Shown: positions 37,474-48,075 of the stretch, piece by piece
How positions within the stretch are numbered: position 1 is the stretch's first letter
Layout of the letters: each line of letters starts with the position of its first letter
Made by a program: the position numbers and the translations under genes
The notes under the pieces: generated by a model
The model's database searches: none
What the model was told of the DNA's origin: nothing
What the model saw: only the letters and a program-made list of their open reading frames with translations
Origin: Lineus longissimus
Taxonomy: Eukaryota; Nemertea; Pilidiophora; Heteronemertea; Lineidae
DNA: 64,000 nucleotides
Assembly (NCBI RefSeq): GCF_910592395.1
Contig: NC_088311.1
Span: forward strand, 8,126,501 to 8,190,500
Reading direction: 5' to 3'

Positions 37474-38189
37474 CTGCCGATGTGACAAGAAAATGAATGA
37501 TTCCAATCTGAATTTCCAGCAATCAGTTTTTGGTGTACACTTTTTCTATTCAACAACTTTTGAGTTTCAGTACATAACATCCGCTGCAAAATCGATCACA
37601 GTAAAAGGAATAATGTTTATGTAAATAGCTGTATTTTTCCTAAAAAATACCTACATCGAATTTAGTATCACTGTGAAAAACCGAAGACACGTAACACTTC
37701 CAAGCCATATAGAATCATTTATGTACATCACCCAAACAGTTTAATTCCCTTAGACTTTCCTTTTTCCCTTCTACCTCCTGGCCTGCTCAACACAGTTAAT
37801 GTATCCGACCCGATATGAACCACATGAAGGCACACCTACATCAGCAAAAAGTCCCAATGTTCCACTGAGAACAAATCATTAGCCACCTGGAATTTTAGGA
37901 ATCAAATCAATTACTCTATATTCACTATTATAAGGTCAGCTTACACGCCTTGTACTCGTATGCAGCGCGTAAGTCACAGCCATACATCTTCAGTGCAAAG
38001 CCTTGCACCCCTCGAACTACTTTGCACATCAACATACATGCAGAAAGACCATGACAGAGGCAAGAAATATTTTCCACTGACCTGATACTAGTGAAATGAG
38101 AGCATAGTGGTAGGGCCTAACATACACAAGGAAAAAGGAAATAGGCAAACATTATTATGCATTAGTTTATTTGACTTTTAAAGCCTGAG
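37474..38189. other. No supported feature
   Basis: AT-rich, with short frames only. Confidence 0.35.
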
Positions 38190-38322
38190 GTTATGTTTAT
38201 AATCGAATACACAATTTTAGAAAAAACAACTGGCAAATGCTTAACATCCCACAAAACTTGTTTATATCGTGAAAAGCTTTTGAGCCAACTGAGGAAATGT
38301 AAGAGCATTTTCAATGCAGCAG
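38190..38322 (+). CDS. Candidate internal exon, plus strand
   Basis: The donor GCAGCAG|GTAAGGCC is strong; the acceptor aaagcctgag|GTTATG is fair. The frame is open in phase 0 for 44 codons: VMFIIEYTILEKTTGKCL, then YREKLLSQLRKCKSIFNAA. It leaves in phase 1, which cannot be joined directly to 39171 (phase 0). The G-start share is low. Uncertain. Confidence 0.3.
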
Positions 38323-39170
38323 GTAAGGCCTATGTTCTCCAGAGCAACATGTTAAAAGAAAATGCTCTTGCCTATTTCAACAAACCTTATCCTACAAACC
38401 TAAACTGTTATTACTACCGTATCTGATATTTCTGATGTTTCAACTCTCTTTCTCTCTAGGTATATCATACCTTTAATCTAAACCTGATCATTCAATTTAA
38501 CTATCAATTGCCACCCACATGATCTAATGAACAGGCAAAAAGGCTTATGTATCATTCAATAATAATGATATAAGTCTATTTATTTATACAGTGCCCTCTT
38601 CAACTCTTTTTTTTAAATTGTTTTTTATTGCGACTCCTAAGAAGAGGCTTGCCAGTCAACTGACTTGATCTCTGACCAGTACCCTAGGCCTACTTCTTGT
38701 TTAAGAGAAGTTTAACTGATCCCCCAAAGTCTGCAGCTTCATAAAGTAACCTTCATAATGTTCTTTTTCTCCATGAACAAGAAACCTTGGCCCAGCTTGT
38801 TGATTGCTGTTTTATATACCGGTACTTTGCACACCTAGAGCGGGGAGATGTGATATTTTTGTCACACATTTGGCCTATTACAGCTGATTTCTTTGACAAT
38901 ACAGTGAAGGATGATGTGATCTACTATTCAATACCTGTTATCAATCAATTCACAGACATCATCATCAAAATTATCAACATCATCTTCATGTCACACAGCC
39001 GTGTGCACTTTTGGATGACCCTGCACATTTAACTTTGCTGCGGTAAGCTCTTCTGTCTTCAGCGAGCGAATCAAGACTAAGGTCTTGCGTCCCGCCCAAA
39101 ATTTTTGATATCATCCAACCAGATTCTCTACGGTCGACCTCACCAACGTTTGCCTTCCACTGCCCTGCAG
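38323..39170. other. No supported feature
   Basis: The 81-codon plus-strand frame at 38787-39032 shows no clear splice sites. On the plus strand an exon entered in phase 1 and left in phase 0 would be needed here to join 38190 to 39171; none was found. Confidence 0.3.
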
Positions 39171-39338
39171 GATGATGTTGGTAACCAGCGATCTGACCTT
39201 GACATCGGTGGTGAGGAATCTTCTGCAGCAGTTAACAGACAACATGCCAATCAACCTGATACTGAAGAGACCATACCTCAGGAGTGGAGTGCTGCAGCAG
39301 TAATTGCATTCATTGCATTTGTAGTTATTGTAAAATGA
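39171..39338 (+). CDS. Candidate terminal exon with hydrophobic C-terminal segment
   Basis: A strong acceptor (tgccttccactgccctgcag|GATG) opens a 55-codon frame to TGA at 39336-39338. The sequence is acidic and polar first (DDVGNQRSDLDIGGEESSAA, then NQPDTEETIPQEW), then hydrophobic to the end (SAAAVIAFIAFVVIVK). That layout fits a tail-anchored or type I membrane protein. Coding bias is the strongest in the window, with 49 percent of codons starting with G. A second frame is also open but much less biased. No nearby AATAAA was found. Family unknown. Confidence 0.5.
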   Translation, partial: DDVGNQRSDLDIGGEESSAAVNRQHANQPDTEETIPQEWSAAAVIAFIAFVVIVK

Positions 39339-39966
39339 GCGCTCGTTTTGAATCATTACCAGTAGGCCTACTTTCAACATGAGTTAATGCTAAGGATAGC
39401 ATGTTCAGTAACTGCTTGGTTTCTTTATCTTGCTAGGCTTCGTTTGTTCAGGCTTATAATCCTTTTACATTTCTACTGAGAATTCCCAAGATCAACACTC
39501 ATGATTGCCTTTAGAATCAGACATCTTGGCATAATGACCATTTTAGTACATGCTAATACATTAGCAATGCAAGCAAAATACCTAATCAAATGATATCATC
39601 GAACTTTCTGTTAAGTATTACATGTATATTGGCCACAACTACCGTTATATCAATAACAAGACAACTATATCAATAACAAGAACCTTTTGCCCCAGCTTTG
39701 ATATTCTGCTGTTAAGCAAACACAATTTTAACAGCACCTAAATTTCATAAGTTAAGTAGGCCTATTTCCTATTTAAATATCTACTGGTTTTTTATTACTT
39801 GCTATTAGTACCTCCCGATATCTGAGACTTGATAAACTATGTAAACCATGGATAATGCCCTCAAGTTTAGTCATCACTACCTTTGATAAGACATATACCA
39901 TACACCATGTACGACTGAGTAAAATGTCGTCCTAAAACTTTGAGAAACTTAAAGTAACTCACACTT
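39339..39966. other. No supported feature
   Basis: Two TAGGCCTA words lie here (39362 and 39757). No coding or repeat signal. Confidence 0.35.
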
Positions 39967-40300
39967 ATTTTACAGTTGTCTTCCAGTTCAATTCTGATAT
40001 GAGTAAAAACACCTTCCATCAAGTACGAAATTCAAACAGATCCGAGGTAATCCACTTAAAAACTTGAACTATCCATCGTAATCTTCACGGATTCAATGAG
40101 AATCTTCATCAATATACTGCAATCTGTCTCACACGATTTTACAGTTGTCTTCCAGTTCAATTCTGATATGAGTAAAAACACCTTCCATCAAGTACGAAAT
40201 TCAAACAGATCCGAGGTTATCCACTTAAAAACTTGAACTATCCATCGTAATCTTCACGGATTCATAGAGAATCTTCATCAATATAATGCAATCTGTTTCG
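39967..40300. repeat. Tandem duplication, two units of 169 bp
   Basis: The block beginning 'attttacagttgtcttccag' at 39967 recurs at 40136. The units differ at only a handful of bases (gaggtaatcc/gaggttatcc, attcaatgag/attcatagag, atactgc/ataatgc). The near identity points to a recent event. Non-coding. Confidence 0.9.
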
Positions 40301-40668
40301 AATAGAATTTTGTGATTCAAACTATATGAATATGACTATCCCACAATTGAATATGTCGTGCAGTACATAAAATCGAACAAAAAATTTCATTTATTCTCAC
40401 TTATCCCCTTCAAACACTTTAAATTGATTGGCAAACATCGCGAAAATTTCATGTCCACATTGCATGCCGTATGTAAGAAGAGCCCATCAGTCTGTGCATC
40501 ACTATACACATGGATTGTACTGTATGTGGTCTCTTGTTGAGCAGTGGTAACCAATAGTCACCAGCACCATCTGGATGTTGCTTACGGCTCTGACATATCC
40601 AATATTAGATTCATCCCTTAAGGGAGGCGGCGTCCTTTTCTACATATACCCATCTAATGATGCTGAAA
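40301..40668. other. Weak minus-strand open segment
   Basis: An open minus-strand frame of about 55 codons ends at a GTGAGA donor near 40387 (QTDGLFLHTACNVDMKFS...). The acceptor is unclear, so it is not called. Confidence 0.2.
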
Positions 40669-40966
40669 GTTTGCCGCTGACAGGTTTCTGTTTGCCTGAG
40701 TGGTGTGATACAGTGCCGCCCAAACTTGGGGTAGCAGAGATGATAAAAAAACCCAGAGCAAACAATGAATGCTTGATGAAGTTTACCGCTGACAGTTTGT
40801 CCCTGACAAGTTGTTTTTTTGCCTAGTTGGTGTGATAGAATGCCCCCCCCCCCTGACATGGAGTAGCAGAGATGATAAAAAAGAAAAAGGCAAAGAATGA
40901 TAGTTGCAGTACACTATTGACGGTTTGCGCTTACATGTGTTTGCCTGCCTGAGTTGGTGACCAAAT
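40669..40966. repeat. Diverged tandem repeat, about 2.4 units of 112-142 bp
   Basis: Units start at 40669, 40781 and 40923 with 'gtttgccgctgacag'-like words. They share 'gcctgagtggtgtgatac' and 'gtagcagagatgataaaaaa'. A C13 run interrupts unit 2 near 40841. The unit lengths differ by small insertions. Confidence 0.75.
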
Positions 40967-41424
40967 GATACAAGTTTAAATGAGAGAAGATAGAAGCAAT
41001 AAATGGGATAAAAGCAAAGCATGCAATGTTGCGATACCAGAAAAAGTGCTTCATATGCGGTCATATCCTGATGCAGATGAAGGGAATCTTACCAGGGTTA
41101 AGAATGAAATGTCATGTAAGAAATGCTTCAGACTTTTTGTCCTTTTTACACTAGACATGACAGTGTGGTAGATTTCGATTGTTTGAAACGGCACATCATA
41201 AATAATACCATGAATGTAGTTATTACCAAAAAAAACCGTCAGCTCCCTTGTTGGGCAACTTCTTCCATGAATTTTCCTCAAATTCATTCCGTAACAAAAT
41301 TGTCCGCAATGTATTAAACTATTTTAGGCACCACCTTAGTCACAGAAGAAGAAAATGGGCAAGAAAAGATTAAGACAAAGACCGAGTCTGAACCAGTTGA
41401 AGAGAATAATATTCTAAAAAAATA

Positions 41425-41625
41425 GTGTGTACTTTTTTTACCTATTTATGCCATTTTGTGTACCTTTTTTTCCCGTACCTTTTTTCCGGTTCCTTTCCTT
41501 CCAGTACTTTTATTTCCTGTACTTTTATTTCTTGTACTTTTATTTCCTGTACCTTTATTTCCATACCTTTTTTTCCAGTACCTTTTTTTCCTGTACCTTT
41601 TTTTCTGTACCTTTTTTAACGTATA
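41425..41625. repeat. Minisatellite, 15-17 bp unit
   Basis: About a dozen copies of 'ttcctgtacctttttt' variants. Three plus-strand frames are open through it only because the unit lacks stops. Confidence 0.85.
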
Positions 41626-42698
41626 CCAAATATATATAGGTTAGTTACAAAATTGATTGCAGTGCCACTGGCTTGTTTCCTTGAAACTGCTCAGATTTAT
41701 GATTGAGAACTGATTCCTACCTACCTGGCTGTTCAAAACTCCCCATCTTCACAAGCATTTTGCGACAGGTTGCCTTTTCAGCTTTTCCCTTGTTGGCATA
41801 CAGGTGCTTATACAAAGGTTTCAAAGAACACCTCAGAGAGCAAGGTAATGTCTGCCTGTCAGAGTCACCTGGACATGGGTGTCCCCAAAGATTAAGGTAA
41901 CGCTTTGAGCGAAGTAAGCAAAGCTTTCATGACTGATGTTATAAAATTTCAGCCTCATGGGATGGACCTCAATATTACATACAAACTATGCTAGCCAATT
42001 ACTGGCAGAATAGATTGCTTGGTCAGGTAATGAAGTAATCGAAATACGATGAAAATTTTTATTCCCGATGCAGACATGTCTAGCCCGTTCATTAAATGAC
42101 GATTTCATGATGTAAGGACAAATAATATGACAAAAAGGGCCACCTTCTGGGAAATTTATAGTTTGATCGCCGTGACCTTGAAAATTAGGTCAAGCTCAAG
42201 ATGATTTGAGCACTAGGTCAAAAATATTTAAGGCGAGCGATTTGATTACACGTATGTTAAACTTTATCAATCTATAACATACATTTGAATATCACACAGT
42301 GAAAGTTTCTTAATCTGAACGATACAGATATCCTACTCCTATCTCATAACTGAAGTTTTGAGGTAGATTCCAGAGTGTGTGATTTAAAGGATACTTCTAT
42401 CAGAAAATGTCGCACTGAGGGGGGAGTTCAGATATCAAAATGATGCATTCTCCACTATTAAACCAGTGTTTGACGTCTTACAAAGTTAAACCCAATGAGG
42501 AATGATGACAAAAATATATGAAATGTCCAAAAGAAAAAGGCTGTTGTCTCCTAAGTGTCTCCTGCTCCATTAAAGAGAGACAAACTGTAAAAGTAATAGT
42601 AAACTCACCCTTTGCCTAGCTTTGTGGCTAAGCAAGTCTAGTTTCGAGTAAAAGACTTGGGTATCTTCAAATAAACTAATAAATGATATACACGTGTA
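41626..42698. other. No supported gene
   Basis: Contains 'gtgaccttgaaaattaggtc' (near 42172), a word type common in dispersed invertebrate repeats, and a weak 29-nt minus-strand exon-like segment near 42609. Confidence 0.3.
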
Positions 42699-42945
42699 CT
42701 CTTGATCTAAATTAGACACCAAGTTGAAATCTCTCGGTCTTACGGTCACAAAATGTGCACCATGTTGACGGATGGACAGACTCTTGATCTAAATTAGACA
42801 TCAAGTTGAAATCTCTCGGTCTGACGGTTACAAAACATGCACCATGTTGACGGATGGACAGACTCTTGATCTAAATTAGACATCAAATTGAAATCTCTCG
42901 GTCTTACGATTACCAATCAGACACCATGTTGACGGATGGACAGGC
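42699..42945. repeat. Tandem repeat, three units of 82 bp
   Basis: Units start at 42699, 42781 and 42863 with 'ctcttgatctaaattagaca', followed by 'gttgaaatctctcggtct' and 'ccatgttgacggatggacag'. The period is constant at 82 bp. Confidence 0.9.
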
Positions 42946-43506
42946 AGACACCATTATTTTACCAGCTCCGCTGACGTTAAATAATATTACAAGATTCAAG
43001 AAGTGACCGCCAGGATGGCAGAACAACAACGCTGCCATCTCAAGGTGAGAGAAGGAACCAATACACAGTGGCAGAACGTGAGAAAGACACGGCTGAAATA
43101 TGGGGATATTACCTCGGACAGCAACACGACTTTTGATTATGGTATACTCACAGTCGTGACAATAAGACCTCATCTATCGCAAAATTTAACAAAAATTTAA
43201 ATGACTTCAGACATTTGCATTTCCTCCCGTGAAAATTGCTGATTCTCGAAATTCTTACTTAATTATGGTAATAATTTAAACATAAAGTCTCAACCTTCAT
43301 GAAACCAACGAGAACAATGAATGCCACACTCCCAAAACAAATTGGGGGCGACAAATAACTTTAAAATAAATATTTTTCAGCAAAACTTTATTTAAAATAC
43401 AGTTGACAACAACACAAGATAGCCACAAGAAGATGCTGCGGTGACAACTTCACACACAGATCAAATGCAGCACACCTGGGTGGTACTTATAGATCACATC
43501 ACTTAC
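42946..43506. other. No supported feature
   Basis: Opposed short frames near 42910-43200 lack bias. A GTGAGT donor on the minus strand near 43146 has no good partner acceptor. Confidence 0.3.
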
Positions 43507-43535
43507 TCCATCTTTACATATGGCATGCAACATCA
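43507..43535 (-). CDS. Candidate 29-nt microexon
   Basis: The minus strand reads gatcttttctcag|29 nt|GTAAGTGATG, excellent sites on both sides. The one open frame (entered in phase 1) reads MLHAICKDG and leaves in phase 0. Its entry phase does not match the exon at 44362-44463 (exit 0). Possibly chance. Confidence 0.22.
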
Positions 43536-44361
43536 CTGAGAAAAGATCAACACCATATATTTATATAAACAGATTATTGCCATATTCAGCTGAGGGGTTT
43601 ATAAGCGCTTATATAAGACCAGACTGCGACAGCAGGCAAAGCACTGAATTTCTCAAATAATGTTTTAGGAGTGCATCAACACATCTACATTGTATATAGC
43701 TGAAGGGAGGGATAAAGCATCATCTGAATTTTTGGTTGACATCATGCTTTACACACATGACAAAGGATAGAATTCCTAAGAGAAGTCTAAAGAAATTGTT
43801 AGTAGCCTAAAGAAGAACTCGGCGTTAGTTGCACAATACGTTCATACCCAAGCCTGACCTTAATGATTGGCCGGACAATCTGTCCTGTTCTTCATTTTTC
43901 CTACATGAAGATTAAGACAAAAGTATAAGCCTGGGAAAAAAAAATTCTGGATGAGATACTCAAAAATGCAGTCCATTCAAACCAAATTCTGCAGGGTTGT
44001 TTTTTTTGAGTCGCTCAGGTTGCAATTCGCCTAGGATTTTCAGATAGCTAGACCATGTTATTTTTGGGAAATTGTCACATGGACTTGCTAAAATTGCCAC
44101 TTGGGAATCAAGATGGGGTATTTTTTATGACGGGACATCGGGACAGCTAGCTACCACCTCCTCCTGGTCCATATTCCTTGCATCAATATTTCTTGTCTCT
44201 CATCGAAAATCATCACATGTGATGACCAGAACGCAATTTTGGAGAAAAAAATATTGAAGGGGCATTATTTTGTTAATTTACCTTTAACAAAAATAACCAG
44301 GTTAGACCAGTTGAGGAAGACAAAAGACCCTAATGAAATGATCCAAGGACCATGTGCTCAC
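43536..44361. other. No supported feature
   Basis: No exon-like segment or second-copy repeat was seen. On the minus strand this would be intron downstream of 44362-44463. Confidence 0.3.
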
Positions 44362-44463
44362 CTCAGGTAATGTAATGCATGTCATTTGCAGTGGATATGG
44401 GGAGAACAGTTTCTGGCTAGTTTCACCAGTTTTGATTCCATTGAATGATATTATTCTTCTCGG
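44362..44463 (-). CDS. Candidate internal exon, 102 nt
   Basis: The acceptor actttcttttgtgccattgag|CCG and the donor CCTGAG|GTGAGCAC enclose 34 codons, phase 0 at both ends. Only this frame is open. The peptide starts PRRIISFNGIKTGETSQKLF and ends SPYPLQMTCITLPE. G-start codons are few (12 percent), so bias is only moderate. It lies about 1 kb downstream of 45436-45596 on the same strand, but the phases (2 then 0) would require an extra exon between them. Confidence 0.4.
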
Positions 44464-44626
44464 CTCAATGGCACAAAAGAAAGTCACCGGTACCATCTAC
44501 GTATAGCATTTTGGATATAAAGTTGACTGAATTTCATGGTTATTGAAGAGTGTTGTACATGTCACATGGAAATTGGTTGACATCTGTTCAACAGTTAAGG
44601 AATAATAGGAATTTCGTTGGATTTCC

Positions 44627-45215
44627 CAGATGGCAGCCTAGCAACAATATTCGTCATGGGATTTGACTGAAAATTAGGTATAATGATAAAAGTACATAAA
44701 TACACAATCACATATGAAGTTTGGTTGGAATCCGATCATTAGTTTCTGAGTAATAACTTTGTTTAATTTTCAAGATGGCCGCCTGACGGCCATATTGGTC
44801 TATGGATTTGACTGAAAATCAAGGCTATCATAGAGAGTACATAGATATACAATCACATGAAATTTGGTTGCAATCCGACTTTATTTAATTTTCAAGATGG
44901 CCGCCTGGTGGTCATATTTGAAGTCCGAGTAGAACAAATTTTTTGAGTAGAATAGAGGGTCCCTAGATATATGTCCTCACAAGTTTAGAACCTTCTAGCT
45001 CAAATAGAAACGAATCGCGCCACCTATCAGTGATTTAGTGAACTTTGACCTCTGTGACATTGAAAAGTAAGTCAAATCAAAAACCTGGGTGATATGTCAT
45101 TTAACCCTTATAAGATACACCCACCATAAAAATTTCATCACTCTACGTACAACCATTAGCTTCAAAAAGGCAAAAACCAATTTCAAAGATGGCCGCCTGG
45201 AGGCCAGAAAGTAGG
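44627..45215. repeat. Diverged repeat with 'aagatggccgcctg' cores
   Basis: Cores lie at about 44627, 44771, 44893 and 45184. The first two are followed by 'atttgactgaaaat', 'acaatcacat.tgaa.tttggttg' and 'aatccga'. Spacing is 120-145 bp for the first three. The segment after 44930 carries 'tgacctctgtgacattgaaa' like words. Non-coding dispersed repeat. Confidence 0.6.
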
Positions 45216-45435
45216 TCATATCGCGAAAAAGAAAAATACCTCTGGGCATATTGCCCAAAGCTACCATCGCACCAAGTTTTAGCCATCTAGCCCTAGCGGA
45301 CGGACCCACGGACGATGCTACTAAAAGTACCTTAGGTGGTTACAACCTATGAACTCTTGTGTTCTCCGGTAGCATTTTAAGACCAACAGCTTCATATCGG
45401 ACAACAAAGACAATAAAACAACAGCAGTCTCTTAC
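45216..45435. other. Downstream flank of exon 45436-45596
   Basis: On the minus strand this is intron start. It continues the diverged repeat above for about 100 bp. Confidence 0.3.
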
Positions 45436-45596
45436 CTTTCATAACTTCTGGTGCTACCTGAGGGCGAATCGGAAGTGATCTCTATTTTTGGACCTATTTT
45501 CAAATGATTTGGACGGCGATCAGGTATATCAAGTGAGTTCTGGGTCACTAATCTGCTGTTCGAATATCTTTGATGATTCTCCATTCTGCAGTTCTC
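45436..45596 (-). CDS. Internal exon, 161 nt, best splice-site pair in the window
   Basis: The minus strand reads ctgtctctatcttttttt-ag|GAGAAC at the 5' side and TATGAAAG|GTAAGAGAC at the 3' side. One frame is open for 53 codons; the other two are closed. The peptide includes ENCRMENHQRYSNSRLVTQN, SLDIPDRRPNHLKIGPKIEI and TSDSPSGSTRSYE. It is hydrophilic and Ser/Arg/Pro-rich, so probably a disordered regulatory region. It leaves in phase 2. The internal ATG (MENHQ) could be a start if this is a 5' exon. Family not recognised. Confidence 0.6.
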
Positions 45597-46365
45597 CTAA
45601 AAAAAGATAGAGACAGATTTGATCACAAGTGCTGTCTTTGAATTGACAATGAAATTTGGGAAATTAACATGAAAAACGACCTCCCACCTTTTTTTACTGA
45701 GATGACCCCCTTTTTCTTGGAGTCCTGGATCCCCCTGATACTACAGCATACAACTCCAAATTGTTTATTCTAGAGCCATCAAGATCTCAGCTCAATTTAT
45801 TTTATTTTTAACTTTGTGTTAGAATTTTCAATCAAAATATCTAGTATCATATTATCACATACAAATTAGCATGAATTAATAAAGACTAGTCTATATCAAG
45901 TCTTGATATTACTGGATCCATTCGCCAATAAGATTCCAAGCCCGACAAAACCCGATTTCTACTCCCGCCTCAATGGGTCGAGCCTAAACAACCAGACATA
46001 ATAGTAGGCCTTTCCCAGCCATAAAAGTGGTGGGATATCTCGTTTCTTCCAAAAGGTCTTTAATTGTAATAAGAAAAGTTCTGCTGTGGTGCCCGAGACA
46101 TGTGACTGAGAGGAGGATAGGCCCATCACTAAATTAAATCAGAGTTTTATTCAGTCACTTGAAATCAAACTATCTCTGACGTGTCCTCTGTTGAGCCCCT
46201 ACTACCAGACCGAGGAAGTGCACCTCCCACCACAGGTCACTCAATCAGTTGTCAGTAGGCCAAGGGGTCAAAAACATTCTAAAATGGTTCAGACAGAAGA
46301 GGGAGCAAGAAATCCAAGAAGTAGCAAGATGGACATTTTACAATAATTTGACCCCTTATTGACCC
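45597..46365. other. No supported feature
   Basis: If the minus-strand exon is real, this is its upstream intron or 5' flank. Confidence 0.3.
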
Positions 46366-46830
46366 TTGATTCAGTTGCCTGTGCTCGAACCCATCGGATC
46401 CAGTGGCAGTCCGACGATGTATTCAAGGGTTTGGAGACGGCCCCTGGAAGAGTTGCATAGCGACAATGATGCAGGTGTATGTACAGTGCCCACGTCGTGT
46501 GGCAGAAGAAAACTGCGCAACAAACTACTGATTACGCTAAATCGGTATCTGGTTGCTAACATCTATGACAAAAGCAGATCATTCACTCGCTTAACAGATA
46601 ATTTGGTGGGGAAATTCAGAGTAAAATCGAGAAATTTCGTGGTAGAAGAGTCCCGTTATCATTCGGCTTCAGCTTCCACGTTGCGCCGCGTGCGATGTAC
46701 AAAACTAGGTCATCGACTGACTAGTACGGCAGCCTGTGAAGCAGTGAATTTCGGTGTTCGAGTTTTTCGGCTGCACATTAGTGATGAGAAACGGAAACCC
46801 GTTCTTTGCAATAAAGCATGCAAACTATGA
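46366..46830 (+). CDS. 154-codon open frame, basic protein, family unknown
   Basis: The frame is open from a plausible acceptor (ttattgacccttgattcag|TTGCC, about 46374) or from the first ATG (MYSRVWRRPLEELHS, about 46417) to TGA at 46828. The pattern is coding-like (26 percent G-start, 56 percent purine-start). The protein is Arg/Lys-rich: NRYLVANIYDKSRSFTRL, GKFRVKSRNFVVEESRYH. The last codons run into a repeat unit that also follows the frame at 48507-48821, and AATAAA lies about 50 nt after the stop. It may be a single-exon gene, a last exon or part of an unrecognised element. Confidence 0.35.
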   Translation: MIQLPVLEPIGSSGSPTMYSRVWRRPLEELHSDNDAGVCTVPTSCGRRKLRNKLLITLNRYLVANIYDKSRSFTRLTDNLVGKFRVKSRNFVVEESRYHSASASTLRRVRCTKLGHRLTSTAACEAVNFGVRVFRLHISDEKRKPVLCNKACKL

Positions 46831-46942
46831 GAGATTAGTATTAATTGAAATTTCGCATCTGTTATCCACTAAACCGACTGAAATAAACCATGCAAACTGT
46901 GAGAGATCATAGTATTATATGCAAACTGTGAGAGATTATAGA
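46810..46942 (+). repeat. 3'-end-like repeat unit, copies 1a-1c
   Basis: Partial, full and partial copies of a unit: 'gaaatttcgcatctgttatc', 'cactaaaccgactgaaataa', 'catgcaaactgtgagagat', 'tagtatta'. AATAAA is inside the unit. The same unit follows the frame at 48507-48821. Confidence 0.75.
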
Positions 46943-47419
46943 GGTGAATTAGTATTACTAGCATATACCCATGGAGCGGGCAAAGTTGAAATGTAATATA
47001 CATTAGTTAAATGGGCACGATGATTGAGCTACATTAAATTTCTAACGTTTACTGAAGTTTAATTAAAGCTTAAACACGAAATTAACTGCATTTAGGGACT
47101 TATTGCTGCTATCTACATGCAACCCCCAATAGATTGATTGGAGTACGCTATTTTGCACAATGCATTGAGACCAGTGACAGCAGGTCCTGTTCCAAATAAG
47201 GCCCTCACATATTAGGCATATCACCTACCCACTCCCGTACCCAATGCCACTGTCGGACTAAAGCCAGGCGCATGGAGAGATGCAGAACGCAATTCAAACT
47301 GACAACATCAGTCAGTAAAGAATAAAACAAAGAGCAAGCGCTGGCCACTGTACATATTCTGTCCATCCTGGCATAACTGTTTATTGATACCCTGACTGCA
47401 TGTTCCGGTAGGACACTCT
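46943..47419. other. No supported gene
   Basis: Short spacer between the repeat unit and the foldback element. The last 10 bp before the element (47420-47429) are the target duplication. Confidence 0.35.
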
Positions 47420-47439
47420 GCAGAATTTGGGGTGTCTAC

Positions 47440-47642
47440 AAAACCAAGACCCAAGACCCAAGACCCAAGACCTACAAAACCAAGACCCCCACCTACAAAA
47501 CCAAGATCTACAAAACCAAGACCCAAGACCTATAAAACCAAGATCTACAAAACCAAGACCCAAGACCTACAAAACCAAGACCCCCCACCTACAAAACCAA
47601 GATCTACAAAACCAAGACCCAAGACCTACAAAACCAAGACCC
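47440..47642 (+). repeat. Left arm tandem array of the foldback element
   Basis: It alternates 15-bp 'ccaagatctacaaaa' and 22-bp 'ccaagacccaagacctacaa' type units, with C-runs as minor variants. Open in several frames with a repeated Lys/Pro/Thr peptide, a by-product of the repeat. Confidence 0.9.
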
Positions 47643-47889
47643 GTCAACAAGCATAATCCAAACTGATTTGCAGATTTGCAGATCAGGGCCAGGTAACCAG
47701 GCCCTGCTCCTTGTCCTGGTTTCCATATTTTTCATATGTGTGATTATTTCTCTCATTTCTCTGTCACAGGTACATTATCCACTGGTGCCAACCAACAGGA
47801 CATGCAAGAAGGCATTGTCCTGCCCAGCCCAACTTGCAAATTATACATGGTGTCCCAGAAAGTTTGCAGGGCCCGGTTGCTGAGTCAGA

Positions 47890-48075
47890 GTTAACGCCAA
47901 CGTTAGCGCTAACGCTGGCTTTAAAATTTCACTACTTGGAGAGTTGGTAATTAGCTACAATGGTATGAAATTCAAGACTACTGTGAACTTGACACAAATT
48001 TTCCAATTTGATGATATTCAATGGTTACATAAGTGAGATTTTAAAACCAGCGTCAGCTCTAACGTTTGCGGTAAC
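47890..48075. repeat. Inner inverted repeat within the foldback element
   Basis: 'gttaacgccaacgttagcgc' with 'taacgctggctttaaaat' (47890-47927) pairs with 'attttaaaaccagcgtcagc' and 'tctaacgtttgcggtaac' (48038-48075). The right copy abuts the right array directly; the left copy is separated from the left array by about 245 bp. It may be the inner domain of the foldback arms or a separate MITE nested in it. Related words occur at 29266-29379. Confidence 0.75.

Noticed and set aside
40611-41064. Minus-strand frames with repeated Cys/Gln/Thr segments
   Set aside because: They read the 112-142-bp tandem repeat at 40669-40966.
47668-47883. 71-codon frame with a hydrophobic stretch inside the foldback core
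   Set aside because: No coding bias or start context; a transposase would be far longer.
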